Positions 31,660-38,801 of a DNA stretch of 64,000 nucleotides are shown here, piece after piece. The position numbers and the translations under genes are program-made. Source of the DNA: RYN-133 sp963708645 (GTDB lineage: Bacteria > Actinomycetota > Actinomycetes > Mycobacteriales > Jatrophihabitantaceae); NCBI GenBank assembly GCA_963708645.1, contig CAVPTA010000007.1:682001-746000 (forward strand), given 5' to 3'. The stretch's first letter is position 1. Every line of letters begins with the position of its first letter. Below the pieces are notes generated by a model. That model made no database searches, was not told where the DNA came from, and saw only the letters and a program-made list of their open reading frames with translations.

Positions 31660-32529
31660 TCAGTTCCGGGCGAACTGGGCGAGCACGTCGGGCAATGTGT
31701 GTTGTGGCGCGCTGAGTGCCCCCGGGGCGGTGGGACCGGTGAGGTGTCCTGTGTCCATGGCGAGGGCGGTCTTGTTCTGGCGAGCGAACGCCGGGTTCAG
31801 CGGGCGGGCGACGACGCTCAGGACGCGTAGGAGCGCTCGGGGCAGGTGGCGCGGCGAAGTGTGCCAGTTCTGCGAGGCTTGCAGAGCTTGCGCGAGTTCC
31901 GTCATTGTGAGGCTCTGGCCGGCGATCTCGAGGACGTGACCGCGCAGGGCCGGGTCGATGGCCGCGAGACTCACCGCGGCGGCGACATCGAGTGCAGAGA
32001 CGAACGGTATGGGTTGTTCGCCGCGTCCGAACACGAGTGGTCGGCCCGACGCGCCGGCCGTGTGAGTGAGGACGGTCAGCCAGGTCTCGAGGAACGGGCC
32101 GGCGCGCACGATCGTCCAGTCCGTTCCGCTGGCGCGCACGTGCTGTTCGGCGGCGTATTTCGCGCGAAACAGATCCGCAGGACTGTCCGGTGCGGCGCCG
32201 ACCACGGACACCAGCACGAAATTCGCACCCGCTGCGGCCGCAGCATCGACGAGGTTGGCGTTGCCGCGTTCGTCGACTTCGGTCGGTCCGCCACCGCGAC
32301 CTCCGAGAAAGCCGTGCACCGCGGACACAACCGTTTCGGCGCCGGCCACCGCGGGTTCCAGGCTGGTGCGCTTGCGGACGTCGCCGGACACGACGTCGAC
32401 GGCACCACCGAGCACGGCGCGCGCCCGCGCGGCGTCGCGCACGAGCACCCGCACCGGCTCGCCGTGCCGCAACAGCTCGTCGACCACCAGGCGGCCTAGC
32501 GTCCCGCTGCCGCCCGCGACGACGATCAC
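31660..32529 (-). CDS. NmrA-like NAD(P)-binding atypical SDR
   Basis: A 289-residue Rossmann protein. The dinucleotide motif VVAGGSGTLGR is at residues 3-13, followed by VRVLVRDAARA. There is no catalytic Tyr-x3-Lys pair, so it fits the NmrA/atypical SDR group (NAD(P)H sensing or quinone/nitro reduction) rather than classical dehydrogenases. The GTG at 32529 overlaps the stop of the SnoaL-like gene (GTGA), so the two are co-translated. The pair is divergent from a TetR gene with an 18-bp operator. Confidence 0.85.
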   Translation of the reverse strand: MIVVAGGSGTLGRLVVDELLRHGEPVRVLVRDAARARAVLGGAVDVVSGDVRKRTSLEPAVAGAETVVSAVHGFLGGRGGGPTEVDERGNANLVDAAAAAGANFVLVSVVGAAPDSPADLFRAKYAAEQHVRASGTDWTIVRAGPFLETWLTVLTHTAGASGRPLVFGRGEQPIPFVSALDVAAAVSLAAIDPALRGHVLEIAGQSLTMTELAQALQASQNWHTSPRHLPRALLRVLSVVARPLNPAFARQNKTALAMDTGHLTGPTAPGALSAPQHTLPDVLAQFARN

Positions 32530-32996
32530 GTCATCACGCGTGTCACGGTCGTCGCGGTCTTCAAGGGCGTGGAGGCCGAGTCCGCGTGGGTCTGGTGGGC
32601 GACGGCGTCGTTGACATCTGCGGTGTCTGATTCGTCGACCGGTTCGAGGTAGAAGCGGGCCGACTGGGCTTGGCCGCCGTCGATCCCAAAGATGATGACG
32701 CCGCGCATCAGGTGGCGAGTGCCGTCGAGGCGAGTTCCGCTCATCTCCCACTCCGACCACACCCGCGGGCCGTCGACGGCATGCCTTAACACGCGGGCCT
32801 GCACGTCCGGCACGAATCGGAAGATCTGTTGCCAGTTCGCACGGACCTGTGTGAGGCCGTCGAAATTACGGGTCGGGTGCGCCGGTGCCTCGTTGCGGTA
32901 GGTGGGCGCGAAGCAGGCGACGAGAGAGTCCAGGTCGTGGCTGTTGGTGGCCTGCGTCAGTTTCGTCAGGAATTGCGCGGCGTCGGTGGCGGACAT
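32526..32996 (-). CDS. SnoaL-like (NTF2-fold) protein
   Basis: A 156-residue protein. An NTF2/SnoaL fold covers residues about 5-120, with the opening FLTKLTQATNSHDLDSLVACF, the YRNEAPAHPTR segment and the strand VIIFGIDGGQ. Members are polyketide cyclases, small hydrolases or binding proteins. It is the first gene of the two-gene operon controlled by the divergent TetR, and its stop overlaps the NmrA-like start. Substrate unknown. Confidence 0.82.
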   Translation of the reverse strand: MSATDAAQFLTKLTQATNSHDLDSLVACFAPTYRNEAPAHPTRNFDGLTQVRANWQQIFRFVPDVQARVLRHAVDGPRVWSEWEMSGTRLDGTRHLMRGVIIFGIDGGQAQSARFYLEPVDESDTADVNDAVAHQTHADSASTPLKTATTVTRVMT

Positions 32997-33010
32997 GAGC
33001 TCTACTTTCC

Positions 33011-33028
33011 GTTACAGTAGTCTGTAAC
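33011..33028. promoter_or_regulatory. Perfect TetR-type operator
   Basis: GTTACAG (33011-33017), TAGT, CTGTAAC (33022-33028): a perfect 18-bp palindrome in the 55-bp gap between the SnoaL-like and TetR starts. It is the obvious site for autorepression and control of the divergent operon. Confidence 0.75.
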
Positions 33029-33051
33029 TAATTGGGAGTGTGGGGGGTCGC

Positions 33052-33678
33052 GTGCCGGAAGTCAAGCGGCGATACGACAGCTCGGCGCGCCGCGCCCGTG
33101 CGGAACAGGTCAGCGAGACGCTGTTGAACACGGCCCACCAGATGCTCCTACGCGACGGCTATGCCGCGACGACGATCCCTCGGCTCGCCGAAACGTGCGG
33201 GGTGTCGCCGGAGTCGGTGTACAAGCGGTTCGCGGGCAAACCCGCACTGGTCCGGGCGGTCGTGACGCGGGCCCTGCGCGGCGCCGGGCCGGTGCCGGCC
33301 GAAACCCGATCCGATGCGTTGCCAACCGAGGACCTCGCCTCTTTGTTGCGCGGCTGGGCTCGCCTAACGAGCGAAGTCGCCCCCCGGGTCGCCCCGATCC
33401 TGCTCCTGGTACATATCGCCTCCGCGCACGACGGAGAACTCGCCGAACTCGACCGCGAACTCGACGACAACCGGCGAGCCCGAATGGCCGCGAACGCCCA
33501 TCGGCTTGCTGAGGCCGGTCACCTTCCCCCCGCGCTCAGCGTGGAACATGCCCGCGACGTCCTATGGACTTACAGCTCGCCCCAGCTGTACGACCTACTC
33601 GTGCTACGCACAGGCTGGCAACTCGACCAGTACGCCAACTTCATCGCCGACGGACTCGCCGCGCACCTCACCGCCTAA
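33052..33678 (+). CDS. TetR-family repressor (element cargo)
   Basis: A 208-residue TetR regulator. The helix-turn-helix lies at about residues 15-60 (TTIPRLAETCGVSPESVYKRF). The ligand domain includes VAPRVAPILLLVHIASAHD. The GTG at 33052 has a GGGGGG ribosome tract 5 nt upstream; an in-frame GTG 12 nt earlier is possible. It is divergent from the SnoaL/NmrA pair with a perfect palindrome between, a self-contained drug- or metabolite-responsive cassette. Confidence 0.86.
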   Translation: MPEVKRRYDSSARRARAEQVSETLLNTAHQMLLRDGYAATTIPRLAETCGVSPESVYKRFAGKPALVRAVVTRALRGAGPVPAETRSDALPTEDLASLLRGWARLTSEVAPRVAPILLLVHIASAHDGELAELDRELDDNRRARMAANAHRLAEAGHLPPALSVEHARDVLWTYSSPQLYDLLVLRTGWQLDQYANFIADGLAAHLTA

Positions 33679-33818
33679 ATATCCAGTTCGGCCTCGACGC
33701 GCGCTCGTACATCGAGCTTGAGATCACTCGACGGGACAACATCGACGGGCGCGCGTGGCAGCGCTTCGAGTTCTCCCGCGAGCCGGCCGAACCGCTGTGA
33801 GCTTTTCGCGACTGGCAG
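33675..33818 (-). pseudogene. Possible MntA-like nucleotidyltransferase C-terminal fragment
   Basis: A minus-strand stretch reads FGRLAGELEALPRAPVDVV and then LKLDVRARVEAEL before a stop, resembling the C-terminus of minimal nucleotidyltransferases paired with HepT. The catalytic GS-x10-DxD part is absent. Its orientation is opposite to the HepT remnant beside it, so either the pair was inverted during decay or the likeness is accidental. Confidence 0.25.
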
Positions 33819-33996
33819 CGTCTCGATGACATCACCGCCGCGATCGACGCGATTCACGACCATCTCGAGCGCGGGGACTAGTGCGACGGGTCGGTCTTCG
33901 GCGCCGTGAGCATCGTTCGACACCAGTCACGCCGTGCTCCACGCGACGGTCACCAACGACTTGCCGCTGCTCGAAAGCGCCGTCGACCGCCTGCGC
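33810..33996 (+). pseudogene. Remnant of a HepT-family toxin gene
   Basis: Reading from 33810, the peptide DWQRLDDITAAIDAIHDHLE then RGD is followed by a stop (33879-33881) and CDGSVFGAV. This is the normal HepT N-terminus apart from the nonsense codon. In another frame from 33916 comes FDTSHAVLHATVTNDLPLLE then SAVDRL, the HepT C-terminus after the catalytic R-x4-H-x-Y region. About 60 central residues, including that motif, are deleted. It is a dead toxin of the HEPN class. Confidence 0.6.
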
Positions 33997-34119
33997 TGCG
34001 CCGGCGCGTGGGTTCCACGACTGATCCTCCTTCATCGTCACGACGAAACGCGCGCACCCATTGGTGCCAGAAGCGTGAACGGATGAATTGAGGGTTGGAG
34101 GTTTCATTAGGAGATGGGA

Positions 34120-34455
34120 TCAATGGGTGGCTCGGCGGTAGGCGTGGAGGACTTGGTCTAGGGCGGTGGCTAGGGCTGGGAGGTCACGTTTGTAGAGCTG
34201 GCCGGTGTCGAGTTGGCGGGTTAGTTCGGCGAGCATGTCGATCCACGCGCCGTGCTTCGGCGGCGCCACAGCGCTGTCCACGACGCGCTCGACCACTCGA
34301 ACGGCCGCCCGGCCGGAAGCGGCAGCGCGCGACTGCTCCCAGGCACGCTGTCGACACGACGCAGAGCACCACTTCGGGATCCGGCCGACTGGCCGCACTT
34401 TCATCTGCCCGCCGCACCACGCGCACACGCCGGCTGCCTCGCGTCGCGAGTTCAT
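34120..34455 (-). CDS. Small Cys-rich zinc-finger protein of the element
   Basis: A 111-residue protein. Near the N-terminus are GVCAWCGG and PKWCSASCRQRAWEQ (about residues 13-45), two Cys pairs making a treble-clef or FCS-like zinc site. The rest is helical (WIDMLAELTRQLDTGQLYKR). The ATG at 34455 has AAAGGAG 6 nt upstream. It is divergent from the integrase, with a 9-bp perfect palindrome covering its ribosome site. Possible roles are excisionase or element regulator; neither is proven. Confidence 0.75.
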   Translation of the reverse strand: MNSRREAAGVCAWCGGQMKVRPVGRIPKWCSASCRQRAWEQSRAAASGRAAVRVVERVVDSAVAPPKHGAWIDMLAELTRQLDTGQLYKRDLPALATALDQVLHAYRRATH

Positions 34456-34462
34456 GTAGCTC

Positions 34463-34495
34463 CTTTCGTCACGACGATTGCTGTCGTGACGGAAG
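34463..34495. promoter_or_regulatory. Palindrome between zinc-finger gene and integrase
   Basis: CGTCACGAC (34467-34475), 7 bp, GTCGTGACG (34483-34491), extendable to 13 pairs with one G-T. It covers the promoter/ribosome region of the zinc-finger gene and lies about 50 bp before the integrase start. It is a candidate regulator site of the element. Confidence 0.5.
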
Positions 34496-34537
34496 GCACC
34501 GGCGACGGGGAATCCCCGACACACAACCCGTCAGGAT

Positions 34538-35711
34538 ATGGGGAACATTGCGCGACGGCCGGACGGCCGCTGGCGCGCCCGCTACCGGGACGCCGCAGGG
34601 CGTGAGCACGCACGCCATTTCACCCGCAAGGTCGACGCGCAGAAGTGGCTGGACACGATCACGACCGCGGTGGGTACCGGCACCTACCTCGACCTCGCCG
34701 CCGCGGGCATGACGGTCGCGGAGTGGGCGCCGCGCTGGCTGGAGACGAAGACCAATCTGAAGGCGACGACGCGGGCCGCATACGAGGTGCTGCTCAAGCA
34801 CCACGTGCTGCCGAGCTGGGGTACCCATCGGTTCGCTGATGTCACCCACGAGGGCGTCGGTCACTGGATCGGCGAGCTGCAGAACAAGGAGTTGAGCGCC
34901 TCGACGATCCGGCAGACCTACCGAGTGCTGTCGCTGATGCTCGACCTGGCCGTGCGGGACGGGCGGCTGGCGCGTAACCCGGCGCTGGGCGTGCCGCTGC
35001 CGCGTCCGGCGCCGGGCCGGCGGACCTACCTCAGCCACGGCGAGGTCCGAGCGCTCGCCGACGCCGCCGGCCCGCAACGCACGGCTGTTCTCCTCCTCGC
35101 CTATACCGGCGTGCGGTTCGGCGAGCTCGCCGCGCTCCGGGTGGGCCGCCTCGACCTCGAGCGACGTCGCGCCGTGATCGCCGAATCGATGGCCGAGGTC
35201 CGCGGTCATGCCGGTGTTCAGCACGCCTAAGAACCACCAGACGCGCAGCGTGCCCGTCCCGCGCTTCCTGGTCGACGACCTCAGAGCGCTGACCGCCCGA
35301 AAGGCCGACGACGACTTCGTGTTCACCGCACCGCAGGGCGGTGTGCTGCGGCTGCGGAACTTCCGCCGTGCGGTCTTCGACCCAGCCGCGAAAGCGATCG
35401 GACGCCCCGACCTCACCCCGCACGCGTTACGTCACACCGCAGCCTCGCTGGCGATCGCCGCCGGCGCGAACGTCAAAGTCGTCCAGACGATGCTCGGGCA
35501 CAAGTCCGCGACGATGACGCTCGACCTCTACGGACATCTGTTCGCCGACCAGCTCGACGAGGTCGCGGACGCTCTCGACCGCGCGCGGACGGCTGCGGAC
35601 CGACAGGATGTGAAGCAATCCCTTGCGGACCATTTGCGGACTGAACGCAGGATTCCCCATCAGAGAACTAGGGATGAAATGCTTCCAGGGCTTGATGCTC
35701 CTGGCCTCTAG
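34538..35711 (+). pseudogene. Tyrosine integrase interrupted by a one-base insertion
   Basis: Two frames (34538-35230 and 35208-35711) together give an integrase of about 390 residues. It has an AP2-like arm-binding N-terminus (RWRARYRDAAGREHARHFTR), a SAM-like core-binding domain and the catalytic domain. The catalytic set is complete: R in YTGVRFGELAAL, HALRH, H/K in MLGHKS and Y in LDLYGHLF. The frames break near 35203-35213, where one extra base turns VRG...VFSTPKNHQTRSVPV out of frame. It ends one base before the 48-bp att core in tRNA-Arg. Confidence 0.8.
35594..35641. repeat. Right integrase arm-type sites (TGCGGAC)
   Basis: TGCGGAC occurs at 35594, 35624 and 35635; the last two are 11 bp apart, matching the phase at the left end. 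They lie inside the 3' end of the integrase gene, about 70-120 bp from the right att core. Confidence 0.6.
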
Positions 35712-35759
35712 ATGCGCGCCCGGCAGGACTCGAACCTGCAACCTCTTGATCCGTAGTCA
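35712..35759. repeat. Right attachment repeat (att core in tRNA-Arg), 48 bp
   Basis: Perfect copy of 31397-31444. It includes the tRNA-Arg 3' half, so the tRNA stays intact after integration. Confidence 0.9.
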
Positions 35760-35787
35760 AGTGCTCTATCCGTTGAGCTACGGGCGC
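35715..35787 (-). tRNA. tRNA-Arg (ACG)
   Basis: A complete 73-nt cloverleaf on the minus strand. The acceptor is GCGCCCG/CGGGCGC, the D arm GCTC/GAGC, the anticodon stem CTTGA/TCAAG with loop CTACGGA (anticodon ACG, read as ICG) and the T arm GCAGG-TTCGAGT-CCTGC, with discriminator G. CCA is not encoded. It serves as the integration site of the neighbouring element. Confidence 0.96.
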
Positions 35788-35850
35788 TTAGGTGAACCGA
35801 CCGATGGAGTTTACCGAGTGCCTCCAGCTCGGGTGACCGACCGGGCAGCG

Positions 35851-35940
35851 CGGAGGCTCCGGGATTCGAACCCGGGATGGGCTTGTGACCCAAACCGCAT
35901 TAGCAGTGCGGCGCCATAGACCAGACTAGGCGAAGCCTCC
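35851..35940 (-). tRNA. tRNA-Ser (GCT), copy 1
   Basis: A 90-nt class II tRNA. The acceptor is GGAGGCT/AGCCTCC, the anticodon stem CCGCA/TGCGG with loop CTGCTAA (anticodon GCT). The long variable arm GGG-TCACAAG-CCC and the T arm CCGGG-TTCGAAT-CCCGG are present. It decodes AGC/AGU. Confidence 0.96.
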
Positions 35941-36042
35941 AGCGGTCCCGGACGTGTGCTCTATCCGTTGAGCTACGGGCGCTTGGTGAACCGATCGATG
36001 AGTTTAGCCGAGTGTCTCCACTCGGTTGCCGACCGGGCAGCG

Positions 36043-36132
36043 CGGAGGCTCCGGGATTCGAACCCGGGATGGGCGGTTAGCCCAAACCGCATTAGCAGTG
36101 CGGCGCCATAGACCAGACTAGGCGAAGCCTCC
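36043..36132 (-). tRNA. tRNA-Ser (GCT), copy 2
   Basis: A second 90-nt tRNA-Ser with the same acceptor, anticodon and T arm as copy 1. It differs only in the loop of the variable arm (GGG-CTAACCG-CCC), so the stem is preserved. It arose from the 193-bp tandem duplication and looks functional. Confidence 0.95.
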
Positions 36133-36214
36133 AGCGGTCCCAGACGTGTCCGCGACCAGCCGAAAGCGTACCCAACGCGTCGAAGCGCCGCTGACGGTCT
36201 CAGGCCGTCGTCGG

Positions 36215-38003
36215 CTACACCCGTCCCAGCCACCGCTGCAGCCGGTGCGGCCGGACGATGAATGCTTCGGCCTCGAGCGCGGCCACCGCGATGCGAGGCA
36301 GGTCGCGTGCTGCGGGGTAGGAGATGAACCGCGGCTCCCAGTACGGGCGGAACTTCACGTTGAAGCGGTACAGCGACTCGATCTGCCACCACCGCGAGGC
36401 GAAGATCAGCAACGAGCGCCACAACCGCAGGATCGGGCCGGCGCCGATGCGCTCGCCGCGCTCGATCGCGTCGCGGAACACGGCGAAGTTGAGCGACACC
36501 CGCCGCACACCGAGATCGGGGCAGGCCGACATCAGCGAGGCGATCATGAACTCGTTCAGGCCGTTGTCCGAACCGCGGTCACGTCGCATGAGGTCGAGCG
36601 AGAGCCCGTCCGCGCCCCACGGGACGAAGTGGAGCAGGCCGCGGACTGTGCCGTTGTCGGTGGCCGTGGCCAGCACGCAGTCGCCGTCGGCGGGGTCGCC
36701 CATGCGCGACAGCGCCATCGAGAAGCCGCGCTCGACGGCGTCGCCGCGCCATGCCGCGGCAGCGTCCTGCAGAGCGGCGAGTTCGGCGGCGGGGATGTCG
36801 CGGGCCCGGCGCACCTGCACCTCGTATCCGGCGCGGGCGACGCGAGTGCAGGCCTGGCGCACGCCGCGCATCGCCCGTCCCTCCAGACTGAACTCGCCGA
36901 CCTCGACGATCGCCTCGTCACCGAGCGCCAGCGCGGACAGTTTGCATTCTCGCTTGTAGACCGTGGCGCCGAGTTCGCTGCAGCCCATCACCGCGGGCGT
37001 CCACGCGTACTCCTCGGCGAGCGAGCGATAGGCGGCGATCGCACCGGGCCACGCCTCCGGGTCGCCGATCGGGTCGCCGCTGGCGAGCGCGACGCCGTGC
37101 ACGACCCGGTACGTCACCGCGGCCTTGCCCGACGGCGACCAGACCACCGACTTGTCCCGGCGCAGCGGCGAAGTAGCCGAGCGAGTCGCGTTCGCCCTGC
37201 TTGGCCAGCAGCTCGCGCAGGCGTTGCTCGTCGTCGTCCGAGAGCCGGGCGATCGGCTGGGACGGGCGCAGGATGAGCAGCGCGACCACCACGAGAGTGA
37301 CCAGGCCGAAGGCCAGCAACGTGCCGTGGAAGATGTCGCCGAACCGTTCGCCCTTGAGCCTGATGTCGCCGCCGGCGCCGACGATCGACTGGACGACCTC
37401 GCGCAGCCGCAACCAGAACGACGGCGACCCGGCAACGTGACGCGGGTAGGCGTAGAGCAGCACGAGCCCGAACGCGATCGCGACGGCCATGAACTGGACG
37501 AACACCCGCGCTGCGAACCACCGGCTGCGCGGGTCGGGTTTGGCGGTGAACCGTGACCGTGCCGCGATCAGCGCGACCAGCAGGACGAGCGTGATCGTTG
37601 CCTCGACGGGACGCCGCTCGGCCCGCACGAGGTGGGCGACAGTCATCACGAGGGTGATCGCGACGGCCGCGAGCCATTCTCGTCGCTTGCGCTTACGCAG
37701 CCCGGCGGCGATGCGCAGCAGCAGCAGGCCCGAGATCGCGGTCACGGCAGCGGCCGCGGCGGTCGCCGGAATCGGGATGATCTTGGTCAGGGCATGCACC
37801 CGACCTCGCTCGTCGGCCCACAGCGCATCCAGCAGGACGAACACGCCGAGAACCCAGGCGATGCCGGCGACGATCCGCGGCGCGTGCGCGAGGTAGCCGG
37901 CCTTCAGGCGCTGCCAACGCGACGGTTCGGCCGAGTCGGGCGGAGGGGTCGCAGAGGCCTCGCGCTGTTGCTGCGCTGCAGTGTCGGGACCACCTCGTGC
38001 CAC
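36215..38003 (-). pseudogene. MprF/LysX-type lysyl-phosphatidylglycerol synthase-like protein (one-base frameshift)
   Basis: Two frames together encode about 595 residues. The N-terminal half (from GTG 38003) has about six membrane helices, as in the MprF flippase/LysX N-terminus. The C-terminal half is a DUF2156 dual-GNAT domain with RRDKSVVWSPSGKAAVTYRV, GDPIGDPEAWPGAI, MALSRMGDPAD and FVPWGADGLSLDLMRRD (separate parts). One extra G at about 37166 breaks DSLGYFA-LRRDKSVVW. Both halves are fully conserved, so sequencing error is likely. The enzyme family transfers lysine (or another aminoacyl group) to phosphatidylglycerol and protects against cationic peptides. Confidence 0.8.
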
Positions 38004-38057
38004 GCGCCCATCGTCGCAAAGGTTGCAGTGCGGGGCGCTACAGCGCTGCGTGCGTCC

Positions 38058-38657
38058 TCAGCGGGGTTCGATCAGCGGCAGGAGCACCTGCTCGAGGATC
38101 TCGTGGATCGTGGTGGCGGTGATCGGCTCGCGCTGCAGGATGATGCGGTGCGTCAGCACTGCGGGCAGGACGTCGGCGATCAGAGGCGTGTCGGCGCCGG
38201 GACGCACGTCGCCGCGCTCGATGCCACGCCGCAGCAACGCGAGCAGGGCCGCGCGGCGCGGGGCCTGGAAGCGCTCGTCGACGGCGCGGGCCAGCTCTGG
38301 GTCGCTGATGGCCTCGCACTTGATCGCGCGCATGACTGCACCTGCGGGGCTGTCGAGCGTCTCGCTGATCGCGCTCGCAATCTGGCGCAGGACGTCGGCA
38401 GTGCTGACGTCGTCGCCGATGTCGACCGGGAAGCCGCACTGGTCGGGCGTCGGCAGGTGCGCGCTCATCGCGTCGAGCATGAGCTGGGCGCGGGTGGGCC
38501 AGCGGCGGTAGATGCTGGCCTTGCCCGTGCGCGCCCGGGCCGCGACACCCTCGACACTGAACGCGGTGTAGCCGACTTCGGACAACTCGGTATAGGCGGC
38601 GTCGAGGATCGCGTCCTCGAGCGCCGCCCCGCGCTTGCGCTGAACAGTCGCGGTCAC
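38058..38657 (-). CDS. TetR-family repressor of the divergent MFS pump
   Basis: A 199-residue TetR protein. The helix-turn-helix lies at about residues 14-60 (FSVEGVAARARTGKASIYRRW). The ligand domain is of the TetR_C 'AefR/YcdC' look, with AVMRAIKCEAISDPELARAV. It is divergent from the 14-helix MFS transporter at 38802, with inverted repeats in the shared promoter, so it probably represses that pump in the absence of its drug ligand. Confidence 0.9.
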   Translation of the reverse strand: MTATVQRKRGAALEDAILDAAYTELSEVGYTAFSVEGVAARARTGKASIYRRWPTRAQLMLDAMSAHLPTPDQCGFPVDIGDDVSTADVLRQIASAISETLDSPAGAVMRAIKCEAISDPELARAVDERFQAPRRAALLALLRRGIERGDVRPGADTPLIADVLPAVLTHRIILQREPITATTIHEILEQVLLPLIEPR

Positions 38658-38715
38658 GTCGTTGTCACATCTCCGGGTCGGACTTCGTCTTATCAGTACG
38701 TTCTCTAAAAGACGG

Positions 38716-38764
38716 TTGCGTTCCTTACTTGTCCGGGCTTATGTTACCTCGATAGGGAACGCAA
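38716..38764. promoter_or_regulatory. Paired operator arms between TetR and MFS genes
   Basis: TTGCGTTCC (38716-38724) and GGAACGCAA (38756-38764) form a perfect 9-bp inverted repeat 31 bp apart. Related GTACGTT and AACGTAC words flank it. The whole AT-rich interval is symmetric, as in multi-site TetR operators. Confidence 0.55.
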
Positions 38765-38801
38765 ACGTACCTTAAAAGTTTCGAGCAAGCAGGAGATTTT
38801 C

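Larger units (their letters stand above)
31397..35759. mobile_element. 4.4-kb integrative element in the 3' end of tRNA-Arg(ACG)
   Basis: The element is bounded by perfect 48-bp direct repeats taken from the tRNA 3' end. A tyrosine integrase abuts the tRNA, and phased TGCGGAC repeats lie inside both ends (31562-31590 and 35594-35641). Contents from left to right are: an NmrA-like and SnoaL-like gene pair, divergent TetR, HepT-like remnant, Cys-rich small protein, and the integrase. There are no replication, transfer or phage structural genes. The integrase is interrupted by a one-base insertion, so the element may be stranded unless that is a sequencing error. Confidence 0.85.
35761..36149. 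repeat. Tandem duplication of about 193 bp carrying tRNA-Ser
   Basis: The segment from the 5' half of tRNA-Arg through the whole tRNA-Ser (35761-35955) is repeated at 35956-36149 with small differences. The second copy holds a tRNA-Arg 5' half (acceptor and D arm, about 35956-35984) that stops before the anticodon, plus a full second tRNA-Ser. Confidence 0.85.

Noticed and set aside
34538..35711. Programmed ribosomal frameshift in the integrase
   Set aside because: The +1 site has no obvious slippery codon/stop context and four unrelated genes show the same +1 error, so programming is unlikely.
35956..35984. Second tRNA-Arg gene
   Set aside because: Only the acceptor 5' strand and D arm are present; the anticodon and T arms are missing, so it is a duplicated fragment.
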